Positions 17,351 through 26,369 of a DNA stretch of 64,000 bases are shown piece by piece (position 1 is the first letter of the stretch; each line of letters opens with the position of its first letter). The notes under the pieces were generated by a model. It did no database searches. It had not been told where the DNA came from and saw nothing but the letters and a program-made list of their open reading frames with translations. The translations under genes were made by a program, and so were the position numbers. The stretch comes from Paenibacillus sp. NFR01. GTDB lineage: Bacteria; Bacillota; Bacilli; Paenibacillales; Paenibacillaceae. The DNA is taken from contig NZ_FOIK01000001.1 in the NCBI RefSeq assembly GCF_900111565.1, positions 834,879 through 898,878 on the forward strand, read 5' to 3'.

Positions 17351-18475
17351 ATGCACGTGGCGTCAAAGTGGCAGATTTATCGCTTCAGCATGGTGTACTA
17401 CAGCTCCCAGACTTCGATTTTTCTGATTCCGCTGGCCGTCGAGCATGCGGGTTATCAAGGCTGGCTAACGCTCTCTGGCGGCGCTCTGATCGGAGCGGGC
17501 TTATTATATTTGAGCATGAAGCTGGGGGAACTCGGGGAAGGAAGAAGCTGGATTGACTTTGGCGCTGACATCATGGGGAAATGGCCTCACCGGATATTTG
17601 CTTTTATCCTGATGCTCTGGTGCGTTTACTATACCTCGTACGACATCGAGAACTTTGTACTGTTTTTCGGTTCAAACTATATGCGCGGTACGCCCCCCAT
17701 GTTTATTCAGCTTATTCTAGCCGTTATCATTTCCTATACGGCGACCCGCGGCCTCTCAACGATCCTGTATTTGGCCGACGGCATTTTTATGATTTTGCTG
17801 GCTTCGATCGCCATTTGCGGCTATCTGTTTACCGTTAATGCCAATTTTCATATGATCCCGGCCTTTATTCATTACCATGATCCTAAAGTGATCGCAACCG
17901 GTGCGTTCGCGGACGGCTCATGGTATGGGGAATGGATGGTATTTTTATTTATTGCTCCGGTACTGAAAATTACGCCGAAAATGCAGCGGAAGCTGATGAT
18001 CGCGGAAGCGACGTTATTGCTCCTGCTGATTTTCGGTTGGGGAATGACCATCCTGAATTTCGGCCCGCATCTGGGAGCCAAACTTCAGTATCCGTACCTG
18101 GATATGGTCCGCAGCTCGTCGCATGACGACATTATCGGCAACCTGGACCTTTTTCTGATCGCCATCTGGTCGTTCTCCATGTTTATCCATTCGTCGTTTC
18201 TCATATGTACCGCGAGCGTCTGCCTGGTCTCCGTGTTCAGCAAATCCTCTGCCAAAAGCAAGAAATGGATGACGATACCGCTTGTCTGCATAGCCACAGG
18301 CATTGCTTATTTCTATTCGGCCCGAAATGTCAGCAACTATTATAACGATTTCCATTCCTTAGCCTCCATCAACTACTGGTACGTCGTGGAGCTTATTCCG
18401 CTGTATTACCTTACCGTTTACTGGATACGGTTTAAGCTGTTCAAACAAAGGATGCCAAGTCCGAATCATGCGTAA
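17351..18475 (+). CDS. spore germination permease, GerB family
   Basis: 374 residues with ten or more hydrophobic segments; member of the APC-like GerAB/spore-permease family. Typical features are the SMVYYSSQTSIFLIPLAVE opening and ARNVSNYYNDFHSLASINYWYVVE near the end. The B subunit carries the nutrient-binding pocket and the specificity of the receptor; the germinant cannot be predicted. Third gene of the A-C-B operon; no clear terminator is seen before the next operon at 18557. Confidence 0.92.
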   Translation: MHVASKWQIYRFSMVYYSSQTSIFLIPLAVEHAGYQGWLTLSGGALIGAGLLYLSMKLGELGEGRSWIDFGADIMGKWPHRIFAFILMLWCVYYTSYDIENFVLFFGSNYMRGTPPMFIQLILAVIISYTATRGLSTILYLADGIFMILLASIAICGYLFTVNANFHMIPAFIHYHDPKVIATGAFADGSWYGEWMVFLFIAPVLKITPKMQRKLMIAEATLLLLLIFGWGMTILNFGPHLGAKLQYPYLDMVRSSSHDDIIGNLDLFLIAIWSFSMFIHSSFLICTASVCLVSVFSKSSAKSKKWMTIPLVCIATGIAYFYSARNVSNYYNDFHSLASINYWYVVELIPLYYLTVYWIRFKLFKQRMPSPNHA

Positions 18476-18556
18476 TATTTCTCTTATGGATGCGCTTTCT
18501 GGTATGATGAAACTGGAGTACATACCTTTAAAAGTGAATCTTGGGAGTGAAATCGG

Positions 18557-19531
18557 ATGAATTTGCAGGAATCGCAGATCCTGCTCTCGGCATTGAAGAG
18601 CAATCTAGCGAAAGTGATCGTGGGAAAAGAGGAAGGAATCGACCTGCTGCTGGCTGCGCTGCTGGCCGGCGGTCATGTGCTGCTGGAGGATGTGCCCGGG
18701 ACCGGAAAAACGCTGCTGGCCAAAACGCTGGCCCGCTCGCTCGAGTGCAGCTTCAAGCGCATCCAGTTTACGCCGGACCTGCTGCCCTCGGATTTAAGCG
18801 GCATCAACTTTTATAACCAGAAGACGGGCGAGTTCCAGTTCCGCCCCGGTCCGGTATTCGCCGGCGTGCTTCTGGCCGACGAAATCAACCGCGCTACGCC
18901 GCGCACCCAGTCCAGTCTCCTCGAATGCATGGAGGAACGGCAAATCACGATTGACGGGGAGACGCATGCGCTGGCTGCTCCGTTCTTCGTCATTGCGACG
19001 CAAAACCCGGTCGACAACCAGGGGACGTTCCCGCTGCCCGAAGCGCAGCTGGACCGGTTCCTGATGCGGATCACGACCGGGTATCCGTCGTTTCAGGACG
19101 GCGTAAACATCCTGCGGCGTTTCCGCGAGAACAACCCGCTCGAGGACACAGCGGCTGTCGCCGGTCCCGGCGAGATCGTAGCGGCGCAGAAATTTGCCGC
19201 CGCCCTCATGGTCAGCGATGAGCTGCTCGGCTACATCATCGCTGTCGTGGAAGCGACGCGCCGCGCCCCCGGGGTAAGGCTGGGCGCCAGCCCGCGCGCC
19301 GGCTTCGCGCTGCTGCGCGCGGCGCAAGGGTATGCCGTCGTGCGGGGACGCCAATACGTCGTGCCCGACGACATCAAAGCGGTGGCCGTGCCCGTGCTGG
19401 CCCACCGGCTGGTGCTGCAGCGCGGCCCCGCAGCCAGCGAGGCCCAAGCCGCGGAGCTGGTGCGGCAGGTGCTGCGCCAGGTGGAGGTTCCGGCCGAAGC
19501 GGCGGCGGTGCGGGGCAGAGAGGAGGCGTAG
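18557..19531 (+). CDS. MoxR-family AAA+ ATPase
   Basis: 324 residues. Walker A DVPGTGKT (45-52), Walker B LLADEI (105-110), the family's long insert ([24 protein letters not shown]), the sensor segment [23 protein letters not shown] and the C-terminal lid domain are all present. MoxR ATPases act as chaperones with DUF58/vWA partners, and a DUF58 gene follows after three bases. An unspecified envelope-linked role is likely. Confidence 0.93.
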   Translation: MNLQESQILLSALKSNLAKVIVGKEEGIDLLLAALLAGGHVLLEDVPGTGKTLLAKTLARSLECSFKRIQFTPDLLPSDLSGINFYNQKTGEFQFRPGPVFAGVLLADEINRATPRTQSSLLECMEERQITIDGETHALAAPFFVIATQNPVDNQGTFPLPEAQLDRFLMRITTGYPSFQDGVNILRRFRENNPLEDTAAVAGPGEIVAAQKFAAALMVSDELLGYIIAVVEATRRAPGVRLGASPRAGFALLRAAQGYAVVRGRQYVVPDDIKAVAVPVLAHRLVLQRGPAASEAQAAELVRQVLRQVEVPAEAAAVRGREEA

Positions 19532-19534
19532 GCC

Positions 19535-20644
19535 TTGTCTTTCTTTCCCTATTTTCTGCTCGGAACGGGTATCCTGCTGGGTATCGTCGGCTGGGTGTAC
19601 CAGCGGTTTGCACTGCGTAAAGTTTCGTATACGCGCTATTTTTCGGAGCAGCACGTCTTCCAGGGAGCGCATATCGAGATGATCGAGGAGATCGCCAATG
19701 CCAAACTGTTGCCGCTCCCGTGGCTGCGGCTGGAGTCCATCATAACTTCCGGTTTGATCTTCGGCAGCCAGGACAACCTCGGGATCAGCGCGGGCAACAT
19801 ATACCAGAACCATGTGAGCCTGTTCTATCTCCGGCCGTACCGCCGAATTAAACGGCGTCATCTGGTCGAGTGCAGCCGGCGGGGATTCTTTCGCCTCGAG
19901 TCGGTGACCCTGACGACCGGCGACCTGATAGGCCTCGGCCGTTCAACTCTGACGATTCCCGTCCATTTGGAGCTGATGGTATACCCGGCCCTTTTGTCGT
20001 ACGACGAGTTGCCGCTTCCGGTGCACAGCTGGCTTGGCGAGCTGACGGTCAAGCGCTGGGTGATTCCGGACCCCTTCGTGAAAGCGGGGACGCGGGAATA
20101 TATGGCCGGCGATCCGCTGAACCTCGTCAACTGGAAGGCGACGGCCCGTACAGGCACACTGCAGGTCCATAAGCAGGATTACACAGCCGATACGCGGCTG
20201 ATCATCTGCGTAAACGTGGAGGACAGCGACGCCATGTGGCGAAGCGCGACCGATCCCGCACGGATCGAACGCGGCCTGAGTTACGCCGCCACGGTTGCGG
20301 AATACGCTACCCGCCATGGCTTGGAGGTCGGCCTGCTCATAAACGGCGCGCTTGAAGGTTCGTCCATGAAAGAGCCGGTCGACCTGGAGCAGGCCGGATC
20401 GCTGGAGGATATTCTGAGCCTGCTTGCGAGGCTTAATCTTGAACGCTCTGTTCCGATGTCCCGGCTCCTTGAGCTGGAACTGACACAGGGAAGCCGGGAC
20501 AACGACTACTTGATCATCAGCTGCCACCGGGGACCCGAGCTTGAACTGGCGGCAGCGCAGCTCGCCTGGAACGGCAACGGCGTGGAATGGCTGGATCTCC
20601 CGCCGCTGCCGGAGCCGGGGAATGAAGGGAGGGCCAGCGCATGA
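19535..20644 (+). CDS. DUF58 domain-containing protein
   Basis: 369 residues. TTG start at 19535 after AGAGGAGGCG. One or two N-terminal hydrophobic segments, then a DUF58 region with the signature DPLNLVNWKATARTGTLQVHKQD (about residues 190-212). The DUF58 part is vWA-like and partners with MoxR ATPases. The last four bases overlap the next start (ATGA), so the three genes are translationally coupled. Confidence 0.9.
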   Translation: MSFFPYFLLGTGILLGIVGWVYQRFALRKVSYTRYFSEQHVFQGAHIEMIEEIANAKLLPLPWLRLESIITSGLIFGSQDNLGISAGNIYQNHVSLFYLRPYRRIKRRHLVECSRRGFFRLESVTLTTGDLIGLGRSTLTIPVHLELMVYPALLSYDELPLPVHSWLGELTVKRWVIPDPFVKAGTREYMAGDPLNLVNWKATARTGTLQVHKQDYTADTRLIICVNVEDSDAMWRSATDPARIERGLSYAATVAEYATRHGLEVGLLINGALEGSSMKEPVDLEQAGSLEDILSLLARLNLERSVPMSRLLELELTQGSRDNDYLIISCHRGPELELAAAQLAWNGNGVEWLDLPPLPEPGNEGRASA

Positions 20645-21960
20645 AACGAAACCTTTCCGGATATTGGACCGCCAGCCTGAAGCTGCTCCCTGTCTTAGTA
20701 CTGGATGGATTGTTTCTGTATCCCCTTTGGCTCTATCTTCATTCGCAGACACGGGTGGGTACGCCGGAAAGCGTGTGGCTGGCGGCGTTATTCCTGACGA
20801 TGGCCTCCGGCATGCTGCTGCGCGGCTTTTGCCGCCGCAGATGGCGGCAGCTGCTCGCAGCACCTCTGCTGGGGTTGACGGGCGGGCTGCTTGTCACCGG
20901 CTGGAACCCTTGGCTGCTACTGTTTGCCGCAGCAGGAACGGTATGCGGATTTCTCGGCCTAACGTCAGATTCCACCGCCAGCCGCGATAAACAATATATC
21001 ATCGGGTTAGGATTATACGCGGTAGCGGCATTGGCTTCCAGCCGGATTGAAGCATTTGAAGACCATATGCCTTGGATAACCGGTCTGGGCAGCTTCTGCT
21101 TGCTGGTCTATCTGCTGATACGCAACGGCGCTTACTTGCGTTACAGTTCGTTCAGCAGCGATTCGCGCCGGCTTCCGCAGGGCCTTCGGCGGCATAACCG
21201 CATCTTTATGGTTGTGCTCGTGGCGGCAGCGGCTTTTCTTGCCGCAGGAGGCGGGCAGGCTGCCGGACATCTGCTGTTCCGGATGATTCGCGCGTTCGTC
21301 GGTTTTGTGCTTCATATGTTTGATGGCTCGCCGCCGCGGGTCATGGAGGAGCCGCCAAAACCCGCTCCGCCGGAAAATTTGCCGAAGGCGCCGAGTGGAG
21401 AATCAGGCTTATTCGGCTTAATTGCGGACATGGTCTTTTATGCACTTGGCGCGGCCGTTTTGGGGTTCCTTCTGTATCATTTGACGCGCTGGCTGTACCG
21501 CAACTCGCGCGGATGGTTCCGTGCGTTCGCCGACCGGCTGCTGGCCATGCTGCGCCGGGAGTCGAAGGAGCGGACGGCTACGTACCAGGACGAGGAGTCC
21601 AGCATTTTCCGCTGGGAAAAGACGGTCAAGGACATCGCCGCTTACGTCAAGAGTAAGTGGGGTTCTACCGCGAGGGACCGGTGGGAGGATATGCACGGCG
21701 GGCGGGAGCAAGCACGCTGGCTGTATCGCCGCTGGCTCGGCCGCCGTCAGGCTTCCGGCTACAGCGTGAACCGCGCGCTAACGCCGCAGGAGACGGCGGC
21801 GGATGCGCAGCGCTGGCTCGGCGAAAGCAAGCCGCGCAAAGGCAAGGCAGAAGACGCAGGCGCAGCGCAGCGTATGCTGGAGCTGTATTATCAGGCCAGA
21901 TACGGGCCGGAGGAGCCCTCGTCTTCGGAAGCGGCAGCGCTGAAGGAGAAGCTGGAGTAA
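20641..21960 (+). CDS. membrane protein with DUF4129-like C-terminus, no transglutaminase core
   Basis: 439 residues. Five or six N-terminal hydrophobic segments (to about 215), a Pro-rich extracellular linker (EEPPKPAPPENLPKAP), another membrane segment (about 262-282), then a basic cytoplasmic region ending in a DUF4129-like motif (LTPQETAADAQRW...MLELYYQARYGPEEPS). In the usual MoxR-DUF58-TgpA operon the third protein has a transglutaminase domain with a Cys-His-Asp triad; none is seen here. It is therefore a reduced relative, or the catalytic domain is encoded elsewhere. Confidence 0.75.
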   Translation: MKRNLSGYWTASLKLLPVLVLDGLFLYPLWLYLHSQTRVGTPESVWLAALFLTMASGMLLRGFCRRRWRQLLAAPLLGLTGGLLVTGWNPWLLLFAAAGTVCGFLGLTSDSTASRDKQYIIGLGLYAVAALASSRIEAFEDHMPWITGLGSFCLLVYLLIRNGAYLRYSSFSSDSRRLPQGLRRHNRIFMVVLVAAAAFLAAGGGQAAGHLLFRMIRAFVGFVLHMFDGSPPRVMEEPPKPAPPENLPKAPSGESGLFGLIADMVFYALGAAVLGFLLYHLTRWLYRNSRGWFRAFADRLLAMLRRESKERTATYQDEESSIFRWEKTVKDIAAYVKSKWGSTARDRWEDMHGGREQARWLYRRWLGRRQASGYSVNRALTPQETAADAQRWLGESKPRKGKAEDAGAAQRMLELYYQARYGPEEPSSSEAAALKEKLE

Positions 21961-22035
21961 GACAGGGTTGGAGATTCCGGGTTAACCGAACGGTGTTTGC
22001 CGGTCAGGGACTGATTACCGATCATGCATCTCATC

Positions 22036-22085
22036 AAAAGAACCATCAAAGCCGGGATTCCCGGTTTTGATGGTTCTTTGTTTTT
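22036..22085 (+). terminator. intrinsic terminator of the MoxR operon
   Basis: Long stem: AAAGAACCATCAAA, then GCCGGG-ATT-CCCGGT, then TTTGATGGTTCTTT, followed by GTTTTT. About 20 paired bases, one of the strongest terminators in the window. Confidence 0.85.
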
Positions 22086-22203
22086 AGCGTGGGCGTTCAA
22101 AGGAATAAGAAATGTTCTGTCTTGCATCCCTGTACATGCCCCCATGCCGTAAATGGAAGTGCAGAGGGTTGCAGGCCGATGCTGACCGTTCTACAAACAG
22201 GGA

Positions 22204-23559
22204 TTAGCGTTGCAGCGACTGCTTCCAAGCTTTAATCTCCTTGTTCAACGGGCTCAAATTCGGAACCTCGACGGAGTGGTCGTTCAGCTTGTATTTGTCC
22301 TTCAGCGCCAAAATCCGGCGGACGCTTTCATCGATCCTGGCCTCCGATATCGCGCCGCTCTTGACGCTCTTCAGCAGCGCGGCGCGGACGGAGGCCTCGT
22401 TGTCGTAGCCGTGCGCAACGAGCAGGATATCGCTGCCCGCCTGTACCGAATCGACTGCGGCGGCTGCGAGGGTATAGTTTTTGACGATGGCGCCCATCGT
22501 CAAGTCATCGGTGATGACGACGCCGTCAAAGCCCATTTTATCGCGCAGGAGATCCCCAATAACGGCTTTGGACAAGGAGGCCGGTTTATCCGGGTCCAGC
22601 TTCGGATACAGGATATGGGCTACCATCACGACGTCGGCCTGCGCATTGATCGCTGCCTGGAACGGCAGCCATTCCAGCTTGGCGAGCTGAGCCGGCGTTT
22701 TATTTACGACCGGCAGCTCCAAATGGGAGTCGACGCCGGTATCGCCGTGGCCGGGAAAATGCTTGATCACCGGCACAATGCCTTCTTCGGCTATGCCGTT
22801 CATTTCCGCCAGCCCGAGCTTTGTTACGAGATCGGCAGAACTGCCGAAGGAGCGGTCGCCGATCACCGGATTTTTGGGATTGCTGTTGATGTCCAGCACC
22901 GGCGCAAAATCCATATTAAAACCGGCGCTGCGGACCGCCTTGGCGAGCAGTTGGCCCATCTGGGAGGCATCTTCCGTTTTACCGCTGTTCCCGACTTCGC
23001 GGTTCGACGGAAAACTGGCATATTCCGCCGGCAAACGGCTGACTTTGCCGCCCTCCTGGTCGACGCTGATGAACAGCGGTACGCCGTTGCCCCAATTGCT
23101 AAGCTTCAGATCATTGGTCAAGGCTACCATCCCAGCCAAATCAGCGATGTTGTCCTTATATAAAATGATCCCGCCGATCGCATGCGAGGCAATCATCGTT
23201 TTGGCCTTGGCATCCAGTGAGGTGCCTTCGATGCCCACCAGCAGCATCTGGCCAATTTTCTCCTCCAGCGACATTTGGGCAACTCGGGCCTCCAGCGTGT
23301 CTTCCCCCGGAGCAGACGCTTCCGGCGTTGACGTGGCGGTAGCTTCAGCAGTCGCTTCGGCAGTTGCCGAAGCAGCCGGTGCAGGGGATGTTGCTGATGC
23401 CGTTGCCACCGGTGCCGTAGTTGAGGCAATAGGCGTTTCACTGCCGGCGGAACGTCCCCCGGAGCAGCCGCCGAGCATGAGCACTGCGCCTAACGCGGCA
23501 ACCGCCAATCGCTGGGCGGCCGCCCGTGTATTTTTCATTGCGAATTGAGCTTCAGACAT
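22204..23559 (-). CDS. nagZ: beta-N-acetylhexosaminidase, GH3 NagZ-type lipoprotein
   Basis: 451 residues. Lipoprotein signal with lipobox LGGC (Cys32), a low-complexity Ala/Thr/Ser linker (about 40-88), then a GH3 barrel. The NagZ signature KHFPGHGDT is at 266-274 (the His/Asp acid-base loop) and the nucleophile region ITDDLTMGAI at 349-358 (D351). The enzyme removes GlcNAc from muropeptides, here on the outer side of the membrane as in Bacillus NagZ. GGAAAGGAAG precedes the ATG at 23559. The C-terminal beta-domain found in some Gram-positive NagZ is absent. Confidence 0.92.
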   Translation of the reverse strand: MSEAQFAMKNTRAAAQRLAVAALGAVLMLGGCSGGRSAGSETPIASTTAPVATASATSPAPAASATAEATAEATATSTPEASAPGEDTLEARVAQMSLEEKIGQMLLVGIEGTSLDAKAKTMIASHAIGGIILYKDNIADLAGMVALTNDLKLSNWGNGVPLFISVDQEGGKVSRLPAEYASFPSNREVGNSGKTEDASQMGQLLAKAVRSAGFNMDFAPVLDINSNPKNPVIGDRSFGSSADLVTKLGLAEMNGIAEEGIVPVIKHFPGHGDTGVDSHLELPVVNKTPAQLAKLEWLPFQAAINAQADVVMVAHILYPKLDPDKPASLSKAVIGDLLRDKMGFDGVVITDDLTMGAIVKNYTLAAAAVDSVQAGSDILLVAHGYDNEASVRAALLKSVKSGAISEARIDESVRRILALKDKYKLNDHSVEVPNLSPLNKEIKAWKQSLQR

Positions 23560-23660
23560 AGATGCGTATCTTCCTTTCCATAAGGTGCTAAATCATACTT
23601 TACAAGGAAGCGTGGCCGGATTCAAATAAGTTTAAGCAATCATTTTTGCGACCCGTTGCA

Positions 23661-24842
23661 CTATTTTCTAAGATTCAGAAAGATCATTTCTCTCGCCATG
23701 ATCATTTTTAGCGTGAATACCCCTTGCGGATAAATGTTTTCCTTGTGGATGAATTTCTCCAGCGCCTTTTTGGTTTTGCGAACCGGATGAAGCTTATGAA
23801 TCTCAAGCTCCCTGTCCTGGGCGGGAAGATCGCGAATCGTCTCCTCGAAGACGGAGTTCATCGTTACGGAAGCGGTCAGTCCGATTTCAAAGTAATTTTT
23901 TTCAAGGAAAAAGTCGCAATAATTAATTTTCGTATTGTATTTAGACAAAAGATCTCTCGTCAGGCCCAGCTCCTCCATCAACGCCCGATAAACCGCCTGT
24001 TCCAAAGAAACATTGTTTGGGGTATCGCAGTCCGTCAGCGACACGCCTTCCATCACCGTGGAATTGTATTTGAGCCGGTTTTCTGCATAGGCTGCATGCA
24101 CCGAACGTTTGCTGAAAATTACGCTTTCGCCACCTTTGGCATTTGCCATAACAAAAGCATTGATGCCAAGCGATGTGGTAAACGCATTGTATTTCTGCAG
24201 GCCTTCATTCAGATTATCGGGCGTGAGCTTGGCGATCGGATGATCCGCGGCTTTAAGTTCATTGTAGATCGAGCGGAACACGCGGTGGGTGAAGTAATCC
24301 GTTTTGAAAAATTCGATTTTGACGGCAGGCGTTTCCGCATGACCTTTCCGTGCGTCGAAACGGATGTCGTAGATACCGAATTTGGGGCGATTAAAAAGGC
24401 AGCCATTCGCTCGTTGAACAAAATTATCCGCAACCAGCGCCCGGTGTTTGGCAATAAGTTCTTTCAGTTCGCCGATCTCCGTGCGGTCTACGATATCCTG
24501 AAAGTCGGGAGAACCGTCAAAGGAGCAATCCGAATGAATGTGAAAGTCTGGATCGGTCTCTTTAACCCGGGCAATGAATTCTTCCGGAAAGCCTATGTAC
24601 AGTTCTTTGTCGTCCACGCGGGTATTGATGTCGCGATACTCGTATTTTGGATTTGCACTGCATATTTTTAGAATATTTAGATGTTCCATATCCACAGTAT
24701 TGCGCAGTCTGAAGCGGATTATCCTGTTTTTAAGCCATCTACTGCTGCGGCTGAACATGCCCGGGACTGCTGCACCGGCGAACAGCAAGAAGATATCCCA
24801 AAATATGCCGAGCGAATCTTTAAAATCATTCAGTTGCTTCAC
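23661..24842 (-). CDS. membrane-anchored protein with degenerate Nudix-like C-terminal domain
   Basis: 393 residues from the GTG at 24842, which follows GGAAGGAG; the frame is open 90 codons further upstream but that part reads through a non-coding, divergent promoter region. Residues 10-28 form one membrane segment, followed by a very basic strip (SRWLKNRIIRFRLR), so the protein is probably held at the inner membrane facing the cytoplasm. The C-terminal half contains R286-ALMEELGL, similar to the catalytic REUXEEXGU core of a Nudix box, but the first Glu and Gly positions are not conserved. The arrangement recalls SMODS-associated Nudix proteins of bacterial conflict systems, yet no nucleotide cyclase lies nearby. 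Function unknown; richer in A/T than its neighbours. Confidence 0.65.
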   Translation of the reverse strand: MKQLNDFKDSLGIFWDIFLLFAGAAVPGMFSRSSRWLKNRIIRFRLRNTVDMEHLNILKICSANPKYEYRDINTRVDDKELYIGFPEEFIARVKETDPDFHIHSDCSFDGSPDFQDIVDRTEIGELKELIAKHRALVADNFVQRANGCLFNRPKFGIYDIRFDARKGHAETPAVKIEFFKTDYFTHRVFRSIYNELKAADHPIAKLTPDNLNEGLQKYNAFTTSLGINAFVMANAKGGESVIFSKRSVHAAYAENRLKYNSTVMEGVSLTDCDTPNNVSLEQAVYRALMEELGLTRDLLSKYNTKINYCDFFLEKNYFEIGLTASVTMNSVFEETIRDLPAQDRELEIHKLHPVRKTKKALEKFIHKENIYPQGVFTLKMIMAREMIFLNLRK

Positions 24843-24926
24843 TTTGATAAAAACTCCTTCCAGGCAGATTAATAGGGATTTCGACCCATATTCCGAAAAT
24901 CCCTTTATTTCCGGCGCTTTTCGACT

Positions 24927-24942
24927 TGTGATGTGGATTACA
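24927..24942. promoter_or_regulatory. Fnr/CRP-like site upstream of hemerythrin
   Basis: TGTGA-TGTGGA-TTACA, one mismatch from TGTGA-N6-TCACA. Its centre (24934.5) is about 41.5 bases before the start point expected from a GAGAAT -10-like element at 24964-24969, the class II activator position. Confidence 0.4.
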
Positions 24943-25015
24943 GCGGAATGATAAGGAAACAGGGAGAATAAAGGGGATTTACTATGTAAAATATGGAAGG
25001 TGGCCAGGGGAGTCC

Positions 25016-25429
25016 ATGATCGATTGGAAAGAAACGTATGAAATCGGTGTTGAAAAGATTGACTGCCAGCACAGACAGCTGCTTGCGAAGCTGAACGAGT
25101 TTTTTGATGCATGCACCAACCAGAAGGGCAAAGAGCAGATCGAAGAAACGCTGAAATTCCTCAAAGAATATACCATTGAGCATTTTGGCAGCGAAGAACA
25201 ACTCATGGCCGACATCGACTTCCCTGAACTGAACGAACATCGCAAGACACACGCCGAATTCGTGCAAACCGTGCTCGATCTGGAGGAAAGCGTCAAGACC
25301 AAGGGCGTATCCGTACTGTCCACGATTAAGCTGAACCGGACACTGACGGACTGGCTGCTGAATCACATCCACAAATGCGACAAGCTGATCGGCGATTGCA
25401 TAGCGGCGAGAGGCAACAAGGCGATTTAA
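25016..25429 (+). CDS. bacteriohemerythrin
   Basis: 137-residue single-domain hemerythrin binding O2 at a di-iron centre. All expected ligands are visible: H19, H56, E60, H75, H79, H117 and D122 in the patterns DxxH, HFxxE, HxxxH and HIxxxD. Such proteins store or sense oxygen or buffer iron/NO. The ribosome site AGGGGAG lies close to the ATG. An Fnr-like palindrome sits upstream, consistent with oxygen-dependent control. Monocistronic, with a terminator after it. Confidence 0.92.
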   Translation: MIDWKETYEIGVEKIDCQHRQLLAKLNEFFDACTNQKGKEQIEETLKFLKEYTIEHFGSEEQLMADIDFPELNEHRKTHAEFVQTVLDLEESVKTKGVSVLSTIKLNRTLTDWLLNHIHKCDKLIGDCIAARGNKAI

Positions 25430-25444
25430 CACCAAAGCTAAGAA

Positions 25445-25472
25445 AAAAGGGTGCCCGGGGGCATCCTTTTAT
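25445..25472. terminator. bidirectional terminator
   Basis: AAAAGGGTGCCC pairs with GGGCATCCTTTT (one G-U). It is flanked by an A-run on one side and TTTTATTTT on the other, and lies between the convergent genes ending at 25429 and 25469. Confidence 0.8.
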
Positions 25473-26179
25473 TTTGTTCTGCGAAATTTGAAGCCATGTC
25501 CGGTTCGGCCGGGTGCTGCGGGGCGCCGCCGTGTCGCTGCAGGGGCTTTTCCATGAAAAGCAAGCGTCTGCGTGAGCTGGTTGTACGACACGCGGTAGGT
25601 GGTCCCCGCAACAAGGCCCAGTTTACGGATCGCAGACGGATTCAAACGGAATATCTCGGTGTTCTCGAATTCTTCGCTGTTAATTTTCCGCAAGGTGAGC
25701 TTCTCGGCGGCAGCCCCATTTTTCAGGCGGATGGATGACCCGCTTTTGAGCGTGATTCCCAAAGCACCACTGTACCCCAGTCCGTTGCCGATATCGACGC
25801 GCCCGGCGGGTTGTTTCGAATTCGCGGTGATTTTGACGGCATAGAAAGTGATGGGCTTGCGGCGGAAGGTAAAGGTTTTGGTGGCCGTATTGTAATACAG
25901 CGTATAACGCGCCCGGTCCTTGAGGTTGAACAGGCGGGCGAGCGGGCGGCTGAGGCCGAACATATTATAAATGCACTCCGAGGCGACGCTTTGATTCAAC
26001 TTTACGGTTCGCGTGATGCTGCCGCGCTTCAAGGTCACCATCGTCCCGTCCGGTATAAAGGACAGATTGTAATCCGGCGCGCCTCCGCATTCCGCGGCAA
26101 GATCCACTTCCTCCATGTTTTCGTCATTGAACACGTACACGTCCACGCCTGTCGACACGATCCTGTGCGTTCGTCTCAT
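25469..26179 (-). CDS. hypothetical protein with internally duplicated beta-rich domain
   Basis: 236 residues, function not recognised. Two related segments can be aligned by eye. Residues about 45-110 contain MVTLKRGSITRTVKLN, LARLFNLKDRARYTLYYNTATKTFTF. Residues about 145-215 contain GITLKSGSSIRLKNG, IRKLGLVAGTTYRVSYNQLTQTLAF. Each reads as short beta strands ending in Y.V.YN..T.T..F, reminiscent of small barrel or AbrB/double-psi-type folds. The tail is basic and Pro/Arg-rich. No signal peptide. Likely a Bacillales-specific family. Confidence 0.6.
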   Translation of the reverse strand: MRRTHRIVSTGVDVYVFNDENMEEVDLAAECGGAPDYNLSFIPDGTMVTLKRGSITRTVKLNQSVASECIYNMFGLSRPLARLFNLKDRARYTLYYNTATKTFTFRRKPITFYAVKITANSKQPAGRVDIGNGLGYSGALGITLKSGSSIRLKNGAAAEKLTLRKINSEEFENTEIFRLNPSAIRKLGLVAGTTYRVSYNQLTQTLAFHGKAPAATRRRPAAPGRTGHGFKFRRTK

Positions 26180-26369
26180 CCGGAAACACCTCTATTCTAT
26201 GAATTGTTATAGTATATGAGACAAGAGGTCTGCGGCCACAAAGATAGACGGCTGCTCCGGACGGGCTTCTGCGTTTTATTCCCGGGCATACGCTGCATTT
26301 ATCCTCGCTTAACACTTTATGATATGATTTGAGGTAGAACGAACAGCGCTACATTAAAGGAGTGGGAAA

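Noticed and set aside
24843..25112. 90-codon N-terminal extension of the Nudix-like protein
   Set aside because: It overlaps the hemerythrin start and its regulatory region; GGAAGGAG supports GTG 24842.
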